Assembly (NCBI GenBank): GCA_947653315.1
Contig: CANTGP010000019.1
Coordinates: forward strand, 1-16,092
Origin: an uncultured Lachnospiraceae bacterium
Lineage (GTDB): Bacteria > Bacillota > Clostridia > Lachnospirales > Lachnospiraceae
Direction: 5' to 3'
DNA length: 16,092 nt
Both the position numbers and the translations under genes were made by a program. Numbering within the stretch: position 1 is the stretch's first letter; every line of letters begins with the position of its first letter. Positions 7,047-13,616 of the stretch are shown here, one piece after another. Below the pieces are notes generated by a model. The model had not been told where the DNA came from, did not search any database, and worked only from the letters and a program-made list of their open reading frames with translations.

Positions 7047-7991
7047 ATGGCATATGTAAGTTTAAAAAACATCATTGAGAAGATGAAGCTGGAAAATCTG
7101 ACACCGGAACTGGATATTTCCAAAGTGAAGATTACACAGCCGGATATTAACCGTCCGGCTTTGCAGATTGCGGGTTATTTTGAACATTTTGAAGCGACCC
7201 GCCTTCAGGTCATCGGATTCGTGGAATATACTTATATGGAAGGAATGGAGGAGGAACGGAAAAAGGAGATTTACACAAAACTGTTATCCAGGGAAATTCC
7301 GGCCATTGTGTTCTGCAGGGAATTGCAGCCGGACCCTTTGTTCCTGCAAACGGCAGTGGAGCATAAAGTGCCCATATTGATGACGAAAAAGGCGACTTCC
7401 GCATTCATGGCGGAAATTATCCGCTGGCTGAACGTAAAACTGGCGCCGTGCATTTCCGTTCACGGCGTTTTGGTGGATGTATTCGGCGAGGGTGTGTTGA
7501 TTACCGGCGAAAGCGGCATCGGTAAATCCGAGGCGGCGCTGGAACTGATTAAGAGGGGGCACCGTCTTGTGACGGACGACGTAGTGGAAATCCGCAAGGT
7601 CAGCGACGAGACGCTGGTAGGAAGCGCACCGGACATTACGAAACATTTTATTGAGCTGCGCGGTATCGGTATCGTGGACGTGAAGACGCTGTTCGGTGTA
7701 TCCAGTGTAAGGGATACCCAAAACATAGATTTGGTCATCCGTTTGGAAGACTGGGATAAGGACAAGGAATACGACAGACTGGGACTGGAGGAGGAATATA
7801 CGGAATATTTGGGGAATAAGGTAGTATGTCATAATATCCCAATCCGCCCGGGACGTAACCTTGCCGTAATCTGTGAATCGGCAGCGATTAACCACCGCCA
7901 GAAAAAGATGGGATACAATGCGGCGCAGGAATTGTATACCCGTGTACAGAATTCTTTGGCAAGGCGGAGGGAAGAAGAAGACGAGGATTAA
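7047..7991 (+). CDS. hprK: HPr kinase/phosphorylase
   Basis: HprK phosphorylates and dephosphorylates Ser46 of HPr-type proteins according to ATP, fructose-1,6-bisphosphate and phosphate levels. It is the central switch of carbon catabolite repression in Firmicutes. The 314-residue product has the expected length: an N-terminal domain (1-130), the P-loop GESGIGKS (154-161), conserved H139 and D177/D178, and the family signature IELRGIGIVDV (202-212). The C-terminus is highly acidic (RRREEEDED). An AGGAGAAGG ribosome binding site precedes ATG 7047. The gene heads a same-strand cluster with glucokinase, murB, rapZ, whiA and an HPr-like gene. The last of these keeps Ser46 and is a plausible local substrate; no true His15 HPr is in the window. 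Confidence 0.97.
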   Translation: MAYVSLKNIIEKMKLENLTPELDISKVKITQPDINRPALQIAGYFEHFEATRLQVIGFVEYTYMEGMEEERKKEIYTKLLSREIPAIVFCRELQPDPLFLQTAVEHKVPILMTKKATSAFMAEIIRWLNVKLAPCISVHGVLVDVFGEGVLITGESGIGKSEAALELIKRGHRLVTDDVVEIRKVSDETLVGSAPDITKHFIELRGIGIVDVKTLFGVSSVRDTQNIDLVIRLEDWDKDKEYDRLGLEEEYTEYLGNKVVCHNIPIRPGRNLAVICESAAINHRQKKMGYNAAQELYTRVQNSLARRREEEDED

Positions 7992-8034
7992 AACGGATTT
8001 GGAAAAGGAAAAGACGGAAAGGGAGGAGCGTAAC

Positions 8035-8979
8035 ATGGGTAAGTATGTATTTGGCGTAGACGTGGGAGGAACCACGGTAAAGATGGGGCTGTTCGATGCG
8101 GAAGGCAACCTGCTGGACAAATGGGAGATTCCCACGAGAACGGAGAAGAACGGGGAGAACATCCTGCCGGATGTGGCAGGGAGCATCAAGGCAAAGATGG
8201 CAGAGAAAAACCTGGAAGGAAAGGATGTGGAAGGCGTAGGACTGGGTGCGCCCGGTCCCATTGATGCGGCAGGAACCGTATACGGCGCCGTAAACCTTGG
8301 CTGGGGGACTTTCAGCATCAGCGACACCCTTTCCGATCTGCTTGGTATGACCGTGAAGGCCGGAAATGATGCCAACGTGGCGGCGCTCGGTGAAATGTGG
8401 AAAGGCGGCGGCAAGGGATGTAAGGATTTGGTGGCGGTGACGCTGGGAACCGGTGTGGGCGGCGGCATCATCGTAAACGGGGGGATTCTGACCGGGTCCC
8501 GCGGGGCAGGCGGTGAAATCGGGCATATTCATGTGGAAGACGGGGAGACGGAAGCCTGCGGCTGCGGCAATACGGGATGCCTGGAGGAATATGCGTCCGC
8601 CACGGGTGTGGTGAGGCTGGCAAAGCGGGCATTGCAGGCATCGGAGGAGCCGAGCGTGCTGCGTCAGAGACCGCTTGACAAGATTTCCGCCAAAGCCGTA
8701 TTTGATGCGGTAAAGGAAGGGGATGCCCTTGCCGTGAAGATTGCGGAACAGTTCGGGGAGTATTTGGGGAAAGGGCTTGCGGTCATTGCGGGCGTTGTGA
8801 ACCCGGAAGTGTTTGTCATCGGCGGCGGCGTGTCAAGGGCAGGAGAGGTATTGTTCGACTATATCCGTCCTTCTTTTGACAGGACCGTGTTCAAAGGCTG
8901 TAAAAATGCAAAGTTTGCGCTGGCGACCCTTGGAAATGACGCCGGTATTTACGGCGCTGCCAAACTGGTTCTGGAATAA
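8035..8979 (+). CDS. ROK-family glucokinase
   Basis: The 314-residue sugar kinase probably phosphorylates glucose with ATP to glucose-6-phosphate in the cytoplasm. The N-terminal phosphate-binding motif is DVGGTTVKMG (9-18). The catalytic aspartate is D112 in GNDANVAALGE. The ROK signature has zinc ligands H164 in GHIHV and C175, C177 and C182 in CGCGNTGCLEE. The start at ATG 8035 follows GGGAGGAG (8021-8028); an open frame reaching back into hprK has no supporting signal. The gene starts 43 nt after hprK and is followed by murB, so glucose entry and catabolite signalling share a transcript. Other ROK sugars (mannose, N-acetylglucosamine) cannot be excluded, but this branch is generally annotated as GlcK. 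Confidence 0.92.
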   Translation: MGKYVFGVDVGGTTVKMGLFDAEGNLLDKWEIPTRTEKNGENILPDVAGSIKAKMAEKNLEGKDVEGVGLGAPGPIDAAGTVYGAVNLGWGTFSISDTLSDLLGMTVKAGNDANVAALGEMWKGGGKGCKDLVAVTLGTGVGGGIIVNGGILTGSRGAGGEIGHIHVEDGETEACGCGNTGCLEEYASATGVVRLAKRALQASEEPSVLRQRPLDKISAKAVFDAVKEGDALAVKIAEQFGEYLGKGLAVIAGVVNPEVFVIGGGVSRAGEVLFDYIRPSFDRTVFKGCKNAKFALATLGNDAGIYGAAKLVLE

Positions 8980-9027
8980 GTTGGCGGGAATTGACATAAC
9001 ATAATAAAAAACAGGCAGGGGTCTAAG

Positions 9028-9939
9028 GTGAATTCATCTATTTTTGATTATATAAGAGAAATTGTACCGCAGGAGGATATTTTGTTCCAGGAACCGATGA
9101 GCAGGCATACGACATTCCGGGTGGGGGGGAACGCCAAATGCCTGATTAAAATAAAGGACAAGGGGCAGCTTTTGAAACTTGTGCCTTATTTACAGATTAC
9201 CGGACAGGATTATTTTATCCTTGGAAACGGGAGTAACCTTTTGGTAGGGGATAAAGGTTACAATGGAATCATCGTGAAACTGGACAGCAGTATGGGGCAG
9301 GTTTCCGTGGCGGGTACCCGCATGACGGTGCCTGCCGGAACCCTTCTTTCGGAAGCGGCATCGGCGGCAAGAAACCACAGCCTGTCGGGATTGGAATTTG
9401 CTTCCGGTATTCCCGGAACCATGGGCGGCGGCATTGTCATGAACGCGGGGGCATACGGCGGGGAGATGAAACAGGTGGTGGAATCCGTAGAAGTCATGAA
9501 CCGGGAGGGGGAAATCCTGGTACTGGATAATGACACCATGGAATTCGGCTACCGGACCAGTGTCATTAAGGACCGGCCGTTTATCGTGACGGAAGCGGTA
9601 TTGAAACTTGAAGAAGGGAACCGGGAGGAAATCGGCGCGAAAATGGAGGAACTGTCCGCCAAACGGAGGGAAAAACAACCGTTGGAATATCCGAGCGCAG
9701 GCAGTACGTTTAAACGTCCGGAAGGGTATTTTGCGGGAAAACTGATTATGGATGCCGGACTTAGGGGGTTTTGCATCGGCGGAGCGCGCGTGGCGGATAA
9801 ACATTGCGGGTTTGTGGTAAATACCGGAAGGGCGACTGCGGCGGATATCCGGGAAGTCATTGAGGAGGTGCAGCAGCGCGTCAAGGAGAAATTCGGTGTG
9901 CGGCTGGAGCGGGAAGTTATTTTTTTGGGCGACTTTTAA
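9028..9939 (+). CDS. murB: UDP-N-acetylmuramate dehydrogenase (UDP-N-acetylenolpyruvoylglucosamine reductase)
   Basis: MurB is the FAD-dependent enzyme that reduces UDP-GlcNAc-enolpyruvate with NADPH to UDP-MurNAc, the second committed step of peptidoglycan synthesis. The 303-residue product carries the FAD-binding core GNGSNLLVGD (66-75), SGLEFASGIPGTMGGG, NAGAYGGEM, R176 in YRTSV, the proton-donor serine S226 in YPSAGSTFKRP, and E296 in REVIFLG. The absence of the extra Tyr loop of E. coli MurB suggests the shorter type II form. The start is GTG at 9028, preceded by AGGGG (9017-9021); no better ATG is in frame. It sits between the glucokinase and rapZ, as in many clostridial genomes. Confidence 0.96.
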   Translation: MNSSIFDYIREIVPQEDILFQEPMSRHTTFRVGGNAKCLIKIKDKGQLLKLVPYLQITGQDYFILGNGSNLLVGDKGYNGIIVKLDSSMGQVSVAGTRMTVPAGTLLSEAASAARNHSLSGLEFASGIPGTMGGGIVMNAGAYGGEMKQVVESVEVMNREGEILVLDNDTMEFGYRTSVIKDRPFIVTEAVLKLEEGNREEIGAKMEELSAKRREKQPLEYPSAGSTFKRPEGYFAGKLIMDAGLRGFCIGGARVADKHCGFVVNTGRATAADIREVIEEVQQRVKEKFGVRLEREVIFLGDF

Positions 9940-9981
9940 CGGAAGGGAAAGAGACAAGGATACGGAGGACGAGAGGAAGCT

Positions 9982-10845
9982 ATGAGATTCGTGGTTGTAA
10001 CCGGAATGAGCGGAGGCGGAAAACGGTCGGCGCTGAAAATGCTGGAGGATGCGGGTTTTTACTGTGTGGATAATCTTCCGGTTCCTTTGCTTGAGAAATT
10101 CGTGGAACTGATTGCCATGCCGACTTCCGAGATTAATAAAGTGGCGCTCGGGTTGGACGTGCGTTCGGGACAGCTTTTTGAAGAAGCGCGCAAAACGCTG
10201 GAAAACCTGAAAAAGAGCGGCTACTTATTTGAAATACTCTTTATGGATGCTTCTTCTCAGGTGCTTTTGAAACGGTATAAGGAAAGCAGGCGGATGCATC
10301 CTTTATCCATGGGAGGCAGGGTTGAGGACGGCATCCGGCGGGAGCGGGAAATCTTAAAGACAATGAAAGGGGAATCGGATTACGTTATCGATACGTCCAA
10401 TCTGTTGATAAGGGAGCTTAAGGAGGAAATTGACCGGATATTCGTCATGAATGAGGAGTACAACAGCCTCATGGTGACGATTCTTTCTTTTGGGTTTAAA
10501 AACGGGATTCCGGCGGATGCCGATTTGGTGTTTGACGTGCGTTTCCTGCCCAATCCGTATTACATTGACGAGTTAAAACACAAGACCGGGAATGATGCCG
10601 AAGTGCAGGAATATGTGATGGGCTTTCCGGAAGCGGGGGAATTTTTGGACAAACTGGAAGATATGGTGAAGTTTCTGATTCCAAATTATGTGAAGGAAGG
10701 GAAATACCAGCTTGTCATCGGCATAGGATGTACGGGAGGCAAACACCGGAGCGTTACGCTTGCCAACGGACTGTATAAGCGGATGAAGAATCAGGGAAAC
10801 TATGGGCTGAAGATATTCCACAGGGACGAAAAGCAGGGGGTATAA
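9982..10845 (+). CDS. rapZ: RapZ/YvcJ-family nucleotide-binding protein
   Basis: The 287-residue protein matches the RapZ/YvcJ family across its length: an N-terminal P-loop region, the family motif GFYCVDNLPVPLL (about 25-37), and the C-terminal domain motif GIGCTGGKHRSVTLANGLY. In E. coli RapZ guides decay of the GlmZ small RNA to control glucosamine-6-phosphate synthase; B. subtilis YvcJ binds and hydrolyses nucleotides and affects competence. The role in Clostridia is less clear. The P-loop reads GMSGGGKR, so the Ser/Thr that normally follows the lysine is Arg15, which may change nucleotide or magnesium binding. ATG 9982 follows GAGAGGAAG. The next gene is whiA; the yvcK/glmR gene found between them in B. 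subtilis is absent here. Confidence 0.95.
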   Translation: MRFVVVTGMSGGGKRSALKMLEDAGFYCVDNLPVPLLEKFVELIAMPTSEINKVALGLDVRSGQLFEEARKTLENLKKSGYLFEILFMDASSQVLLKRYKESRRMHPLSMGGRVEDGIRREREILKTMKGESDYVIDTSNLLIRELKEEIDRIFVMNEEYNSLMVTILSFGFKNGIPADADLVFDVRFLPNPYYIDELKHKTGNDAEVQEYVMGFPEAGEFLDKLEDMVKFLIPNYVKEGKYQLVIGIGCTGGKHRSVTLANGLYKRMKNQGNYGLKIFHRDEKQGV

Positions 10846-10906
10846 GCCGTCCTTTGGCAGTTATCCCGGCGTGTAGGGGGAAGACAGTGCGGAAACGGGG
10901 AGAATC

Positions 10907-11848
10907 ATGTCATTTTCAAGCGAAGTAAAAGAAGAACTTTCCAAACAGACCAGCAGCTCCAGACATTGCCAGTTGGCAGAACTCGCGGCGCTTTTGTGTT
11001 TTCTCGGCAGGCTGGAAGCAGACGGGCAGGGGACGCCTGTCCTGTGCCTGCAGACGGAAAATGAAGCAGTTATAAGAAAATGCTTTACATTATTGGAAAA
11101 AACATTTAATATAAATACTGGTGTTTCGCAAATCTCTTTGGAGGAAGGAAAAGGACATACATATATAACCCTCGTAAAAGGACGGGAGGAGGTCCGCAGG
11201 ATACTTCAGGCAGTTAAGTTTCAGGATGAAGACGGCATGAAGATGGCGGCGCGGACGGGACCCAATCCCCTCATCATAAAAAATGCCTGCTGCAAAAGGG
11301 CGTTTTTAAGGGGAGCCTTTTTATGTATCGGTTCCATGAGTGACCCGGAAAAGAGTTACCATATGGAATTTGTATGTGCCTGCGAGGAGGGCGCCAAACA
11401 GCTAAGGGAACTCATACAGGGATTTCAGGTTGAAGCCAAGATCGTCAGCAGGAAGAAGTATTATGTGGTTTATTTGAAAGAAGGCACGGGAATCGTGGAT
11501 TTGCTGAATATTATGGAAGCGCACGTATCCTTAATGAATTTTGAGAATTACCGGATTGTGAAAGAGATGCGCAATTCCATTAACCGGAAAGTGAACTGTG
11601 AAACGGCGAATATTACCAAAACGGTTAATGCATCATCCAGACAAATCGAGGATATCCTCCTGATTAGGGAACATTATGGATTTCAGAATCTACCGGACAG
11701 CTTAAGGGAGACAGCAGAATTGAGATTGGAATATCCGGATGCAACATTGAAGGAATTGGGACAGATCCTAACACCCACGGTTGGAAAATCGGGGATGAAT
11801 CACAGACTGAGAAAGTTAAGTGAAATTGCTGACAGGCTTAGGAAGTAA
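10907..11848 (+). CDS. whiA: WhiA, sporulation/cell-division regulator
   Basis: WhiA is a conserved Gram-positive DNA-binding protein: in actinomycetes it drives sporulation genes with WhiB, and in B. subtilis it affects division and chromosome segregation. The 313-residue product has the WhiA N-terminal domain (MSFSSEVKEELSK), a LAGLIDADG-type core lacking nuclease residues (RRAFLRGAF-like stretch near 131-145, CKRAFLRGAFLCIGSMSD), and a C-terminal helix-turn-helix (RLEYPDATLKELGQILTP and KSGMNHRLRKL). The ribosome binding site GGGGAG lies just before ATG 10907. It is followed 13 nt later by the HPr-like gene, the same order as yvcL-crh in B. subtilis. Parts of the gene near 11060-11170 and after 11640 are AT-richer than the flanks, but the frame is intact. 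Confidence 0.95.
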   Translation: MSFSSEVKEELSKQTSSSRHCQLAELAALLCFLGRLEADGQGTPVLCLQTENEAVIRKCFTLLEKTFNINTGVSQISLEEGKGHTYITLVKGREEVRRILQAVKFQDEDGMKMAARTGPNPLIIKNACCKRAFLRGAFLCIGSMSDPEKSYHMEFVCACEEGAKQLRELIQGFQVEAKIVSRKKYYVVYLKEGTGIVDLLNIMEAHVSLMNFENYRIVKEMRNSINRKVNCETANITKTVNASSRQIEDILLIREHYGFQNLPDSLRETAELRLEYPDATLKELGQILTPTVGKSGMNHRLRKLSEIADRLRK

Positions 11849-11861
11849 AGGAGGAGATATT

Positions 11862-12125
11862 ATGGTCGAAAAAGTTATGGAGATCCAATTGCCGTCGGGA
11901 CTGGAAGCGAGACCGGTAGCAGTTTTGGTACAGGTGGCGAGCCGGCATGACTGTACGGTGTACATCGAATCAGCAGGCAAAAAGGTTAACGCCAAAAGTA
12001 TCATGGGCATGATGAGCCTTGGACTGGACAGCGGGGAGAAAGTGACGGTCATTGCGGACGGCACGGACGAACAGCAGGCGGTGGAAGACATCGAGGCATA
12101 CCTGATCAAAGGAAAAGTGAGTTAA
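11862..12125 (+). CDS. crh: Crh-like HPr paralogue (His15 replaced by Glu)
   Basis: The 87-residue protein is colinear with HPr, with core GLEARPVAVLVQVAS and KKVNAKSIMGMMSLGL. The phosphotransfer His15 of HPr is Glu15 here, while the regulatory Ser46 and its surroundings are intact. In B. subtilis Crh has Gln at this position; Crh cannot accept phosphate from enzyme I but is phosphorylated on Ser46 by HprK and acts as a corepressor of CcpA. Gene order after rapZ and whiA matches the B. subtilis yvcJ-yvcK-yvcL-crh cluster minus yvcK. ATG 11862 is chosen for the AAGGAGGAG ribosome binding site (from 11848); an upstream in-frame ATG at 11820 lies inside whiA. The symbol is given by analogy; CcpA binding is inferred. 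Confidence 0.85.
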   Translation: MVEKVMEIQLPSGLEARPVAVLVQVASRHDCTVYIESAGKKVNAKSIMGMMSLGLDSGEKVTVIADGTDEQQAVEDIEAYLIKGKVS

Positions 12126-12163
12126 AAGCGCGGATGGCGCCTGGATAAATAAGGGAGGGATAA

Positions 12164-12190
12164 GGAGCATCGTTTCGGTGCTCCTGTTTT
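12164..12190 (+). terminator. Intrinsic terminator of the hprK-crh cluster
   Basis: GGAGCATCG (12164-12172) and CGGTGCTCC (12176-12184) form a 9-bp stem with one G-U pair around TTT, followed by TGTTTT. It lies 39 nt after the crh stop codon and directly before the repeat array. Confidence 0.85.
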
Positions 12191-12192
12191 AT

Positions 12193-12276
12193 GCACACGG
12201 GCCCCCAAAGGAAGAAGCCAGCAAAGCTGGCGGGTGCTCGGCGCGCGAGCAGGGGAAAGGTTTCCCCTGCTCGATT
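12193..12276. repeat. Structured tandem repeat, unit 1 (type A)
   Basis: This 84-nt unit contains a first hairpin, GCCAGC-AAA-GCTGGC (12217-12231). An outer stem CGGGC/GCTCG flanks it, with the purine stretch AAAGGAAGAA on its 5' side. A second, perfect 13-bp hairpin is CGAGCAGGGGAAA/TTTCCCCTGCTCG (12246-12258, 12261-12273). Unit 3 is nearly identical. No ribosome binding site or start supports translation. Confidence 0.85.
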
Positions 12277-12360
12277 GCACAGCCCCGTGCAAAGGAAGAT
12301 GCCGCTAAAGCGGCGCACGGGTCGCGCGGCGGGTAGGGAAGGGGTCTTCCCTACCCGATT
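12277..12360. repeat. Structured tandem repeat, unit 2 (type B)
   Basis: This unit has the same 84-nt length and architecture as unit 1 but a different sequence. An outer stem CCCGTGC/GCACGGG encloses AAAGGAAGAT and the hairpin GCCGC-TAAA-GCGGC. A 12-bp hairpin, CGGGTAGGGAAG/CTTCCCTACCCG (12330-12341, 12346-12357), follows. Compared with type A, several paired positions have changed on both arms, keeping the pairing. Confidence 0.85.
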
Positions 12361-12445
12361 ATACACGGGCCCCCAAAGGAAGAAGCCGGCAAAGCTGGCG
12401 GGTGCCCGGCGCGCGAGCAGGGGAAAGGCTTTCCCCTGCTCGATT
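12361..12445. repeat. Structured tandem repeat, unit 3 (type A)
   Basis: This is a near-copy of unit 1, 85 nt long because of one extra C in the loop of the long hairpin. The inner hairpin reads GCCGGC-AAA-GCTGGC (12385-12399), a G-U in place of A-U. The outer stem is CGGGC/GCCCG, a G-C in place of the G-U of unit 1. The long hairpin is at 12414-12426 and 12430-12442. Confidence 0.85.
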
Positions 12446-12466
12446 GCACAGCCCCGTGCAGGGGAA
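12446..12466. repeat. Truncated fourth repeat unit (type B)
   Basis: The first 15 nt, GCACAGCCCCGTGCA, are identical to the start of unit 2, and the similarity then fades within a few bases. It shows that the array is an A-B-A-B series cut off shortly before the next gene. Confidence 0.7.
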
Positions 12467-12511
12467 TAGTGGGACGGATGTTTATAGGGAGAATGGAACG
12501 GAGGTGCCGGT

Positions 12512-13492
12512 ATGGAGGCAAAAAAAATACTTTTTGTATATAATCCCCGTGCGGGGAAGGCTAAAATACAGAGCAGGTTATGTGATATTATAGACATCTT
12601 TGCAAAAGCAGGCTGTGAGATTACGGTGTATCCCACCCAAAAGGAGGGAGACGCGGCCTGGGCAGTCAGGAATAAGAAGAAGCGCTATGACCTTTTGGTA
12701 TGCAGCGGCGGGGACGGTACGCTGGACGAGACGGTAAACGGTATGATAAAAAGTTCCAAACGGATTCCCATCGGCTACATTCCCGCGGGCAGCACGAACG
12801 ATTTTGCCATGAGTCTGGGGCTGCCTAAGGATATGTGTAAGGCTGCGGAGGTTATTGTGTCGGGCAGGGATTATCCCTGTGACATCGGGACCTTTAACGA
12901 AGCATGCTTTGTCTATATTGCCGCTTTCGGGCTTTTTACGGACGTTTCTTACGAAACCAGCCAGCAGATTAAAAACGTGCTCGGGCATATGGCATACCTG
13001 CTGGAAGGCGTAAAACGGATTTCTTCCATCAAATCCTATGCCCTGAAAGTGCGTTATTTGGAATCTTCCAATCCGGGAACCGATGGGCAGCAGGCGGGAG
13101 CGCAGGTAAAAATGCCATTGGAAATACGGATACCCATGGAAACACAGGAGAAAACCATAGAAGGCGACTTTATTTTCGGGATGGTAACAAATTCCTTATC
13201 CGTGGGCGGCTTCAAGCGTATTACCGGCAAATATGTGGAACTGGACGACGGGGAATTTGAAGTGACGTTAATCAAAAAACCTTCCAATCCGTTGGAAATC
13301 AATACCATTCTCGCTGCGCTGATTAACCGGAATATCAATACGGATTATATGTACTGTTTTAAGACAAGGGAGATTACGTTTGAGTCGGAAGAAGGGATTC
13401 CGTGGACCACGGACGGGGAGTTCGGGGGAAGCCACAGAAATGTGCATATTGAAAATATGAAACAGGCGGTGACAATCAGGGTACCGGAGTAG
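12512..13492 (+). CDS. Diacylglycerol kinase-family lipid kinase (YegS/BmrU/DgkB-like)
   Basis: The 326-residue protein belongs to the soluble, membrane-associated lipid kinase family that includes B. subtilis DgkB. DgkB phosphorylates diacylglycerol to phosphatidate, recycling lipid left over from lipoteichoic acid synthesis. Visible motifs are FVYNPRAGK (8-16), the nucleotide-binding SGGDGTLDE (65-73), PAGSTNDFA (91-99), and the C-terminal DGEF motifs (DDGEFEV and TDGEFGG). It starts at ATG 12512 after CGGAGGTG with 6-nt spacing. It follows the repeat array and has no obvious promoter of its own; with a terminator at 12164-12190, its transcription start probably lies in or near the array. 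The exact lipid substrate (diacylglycerol, sphingoid base or other) cannot be fixed from sequence. Confidence 0.9.
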   Translation: MEAKKILFVYNPRAGKAKIQSRLCDIIDIFAKAGCEITVYPTQKEGDAAWAVRNKKKRYDLLVCSGGDGTLDETVNGMIKSSKRIPIGYIPAGSTNDFAMSLGLPKDMCKAAEVIVSGRDYPCDIGTFNEACFVYIAAFGLFTDVSYETSQQIKNVLGHMAYLLEGVKRISSIKSYALKVRYLESSNPGTDGQQAGAQVKMPLEIRIPMETQEKTIEGDFIFGMVTNSLSVGGFKRITGKYVELDDGEFEVTLIKKPSNPLEINTILAALINRNINTDYMYCFKTREITFESEEGIPWTTDGEFGGSHRNVHIENMKQAVTIRVPE

Positions 13493-13561
13493 ACAGCCCG
13501 ACGCGTTACCCAAATCGGACAAGATTTTCAAGAAACTATTTCTTTTTTGCCGGGAATGGGT

Positions 13562-13567
13562 TATAAT
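13562..13567 (+). promoter_or_regulatory. -10 box of the aldolase gene
   Basis: TATAAT lies 49 nt before ATG 13617. The -35 region is a T-rich stretch (TTTCTTTTTT, 13539-13548) that fits poorly to TTGACA. A separate promoter is likely because the aldolase follows a 124-nt gap after the lipid kinase gene. Confidence 0.55.
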
Positions 13568-13616
13568 AAATTCCATAAATATGTAGTTATTTTAATGATA
13601 TGGAGGTAGATAAAAA

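Noticed and set aside
7284..8532. Long minus-strand open frames opposite hprK and the glucokinase (395 and 214 residues)
   Set aside because: They are shadows of two intact conserved genes and lack start signals.
11862..12125. Calling the last cluster gene ptsH (HPr)
   Set aside because: Position 15 is Glu, not the phosphorylatable His, so it cannot serve in PTS phosphotransfer.
12193..12466. CRISPR array
   Set aside because: Units are adjacent with no unique spacers, each unit contains several hairpins, and no cas genes are present.
12191..12469. 92-residue plus-strand open frame across the repeat array, with 28-residue internal repeats
   Set aside because: The frame stays open only because the unit is 84 nt (a multiple of three). 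There is no ribosome binding site, the product is a basic Arg/Lys/Ala-rich string, and the base changes follow RNA pairing.
12106..12636. 176-residue minus-strand open frame over the array and the start of the lipid kinase gene
   Set aside because: It is the antisense shadow of the same repeats and overlaps the start of a well-supported gene; no start signal or recognisable motif.
13530..13548. AAGAAA/TTTCTT stem with T run as a terminator after the lipid kinase gene
   Set aside because: The stem is only six A/T-rich pairs and overlaps the likely -35 region of the aldolase promoter; too weak to call.
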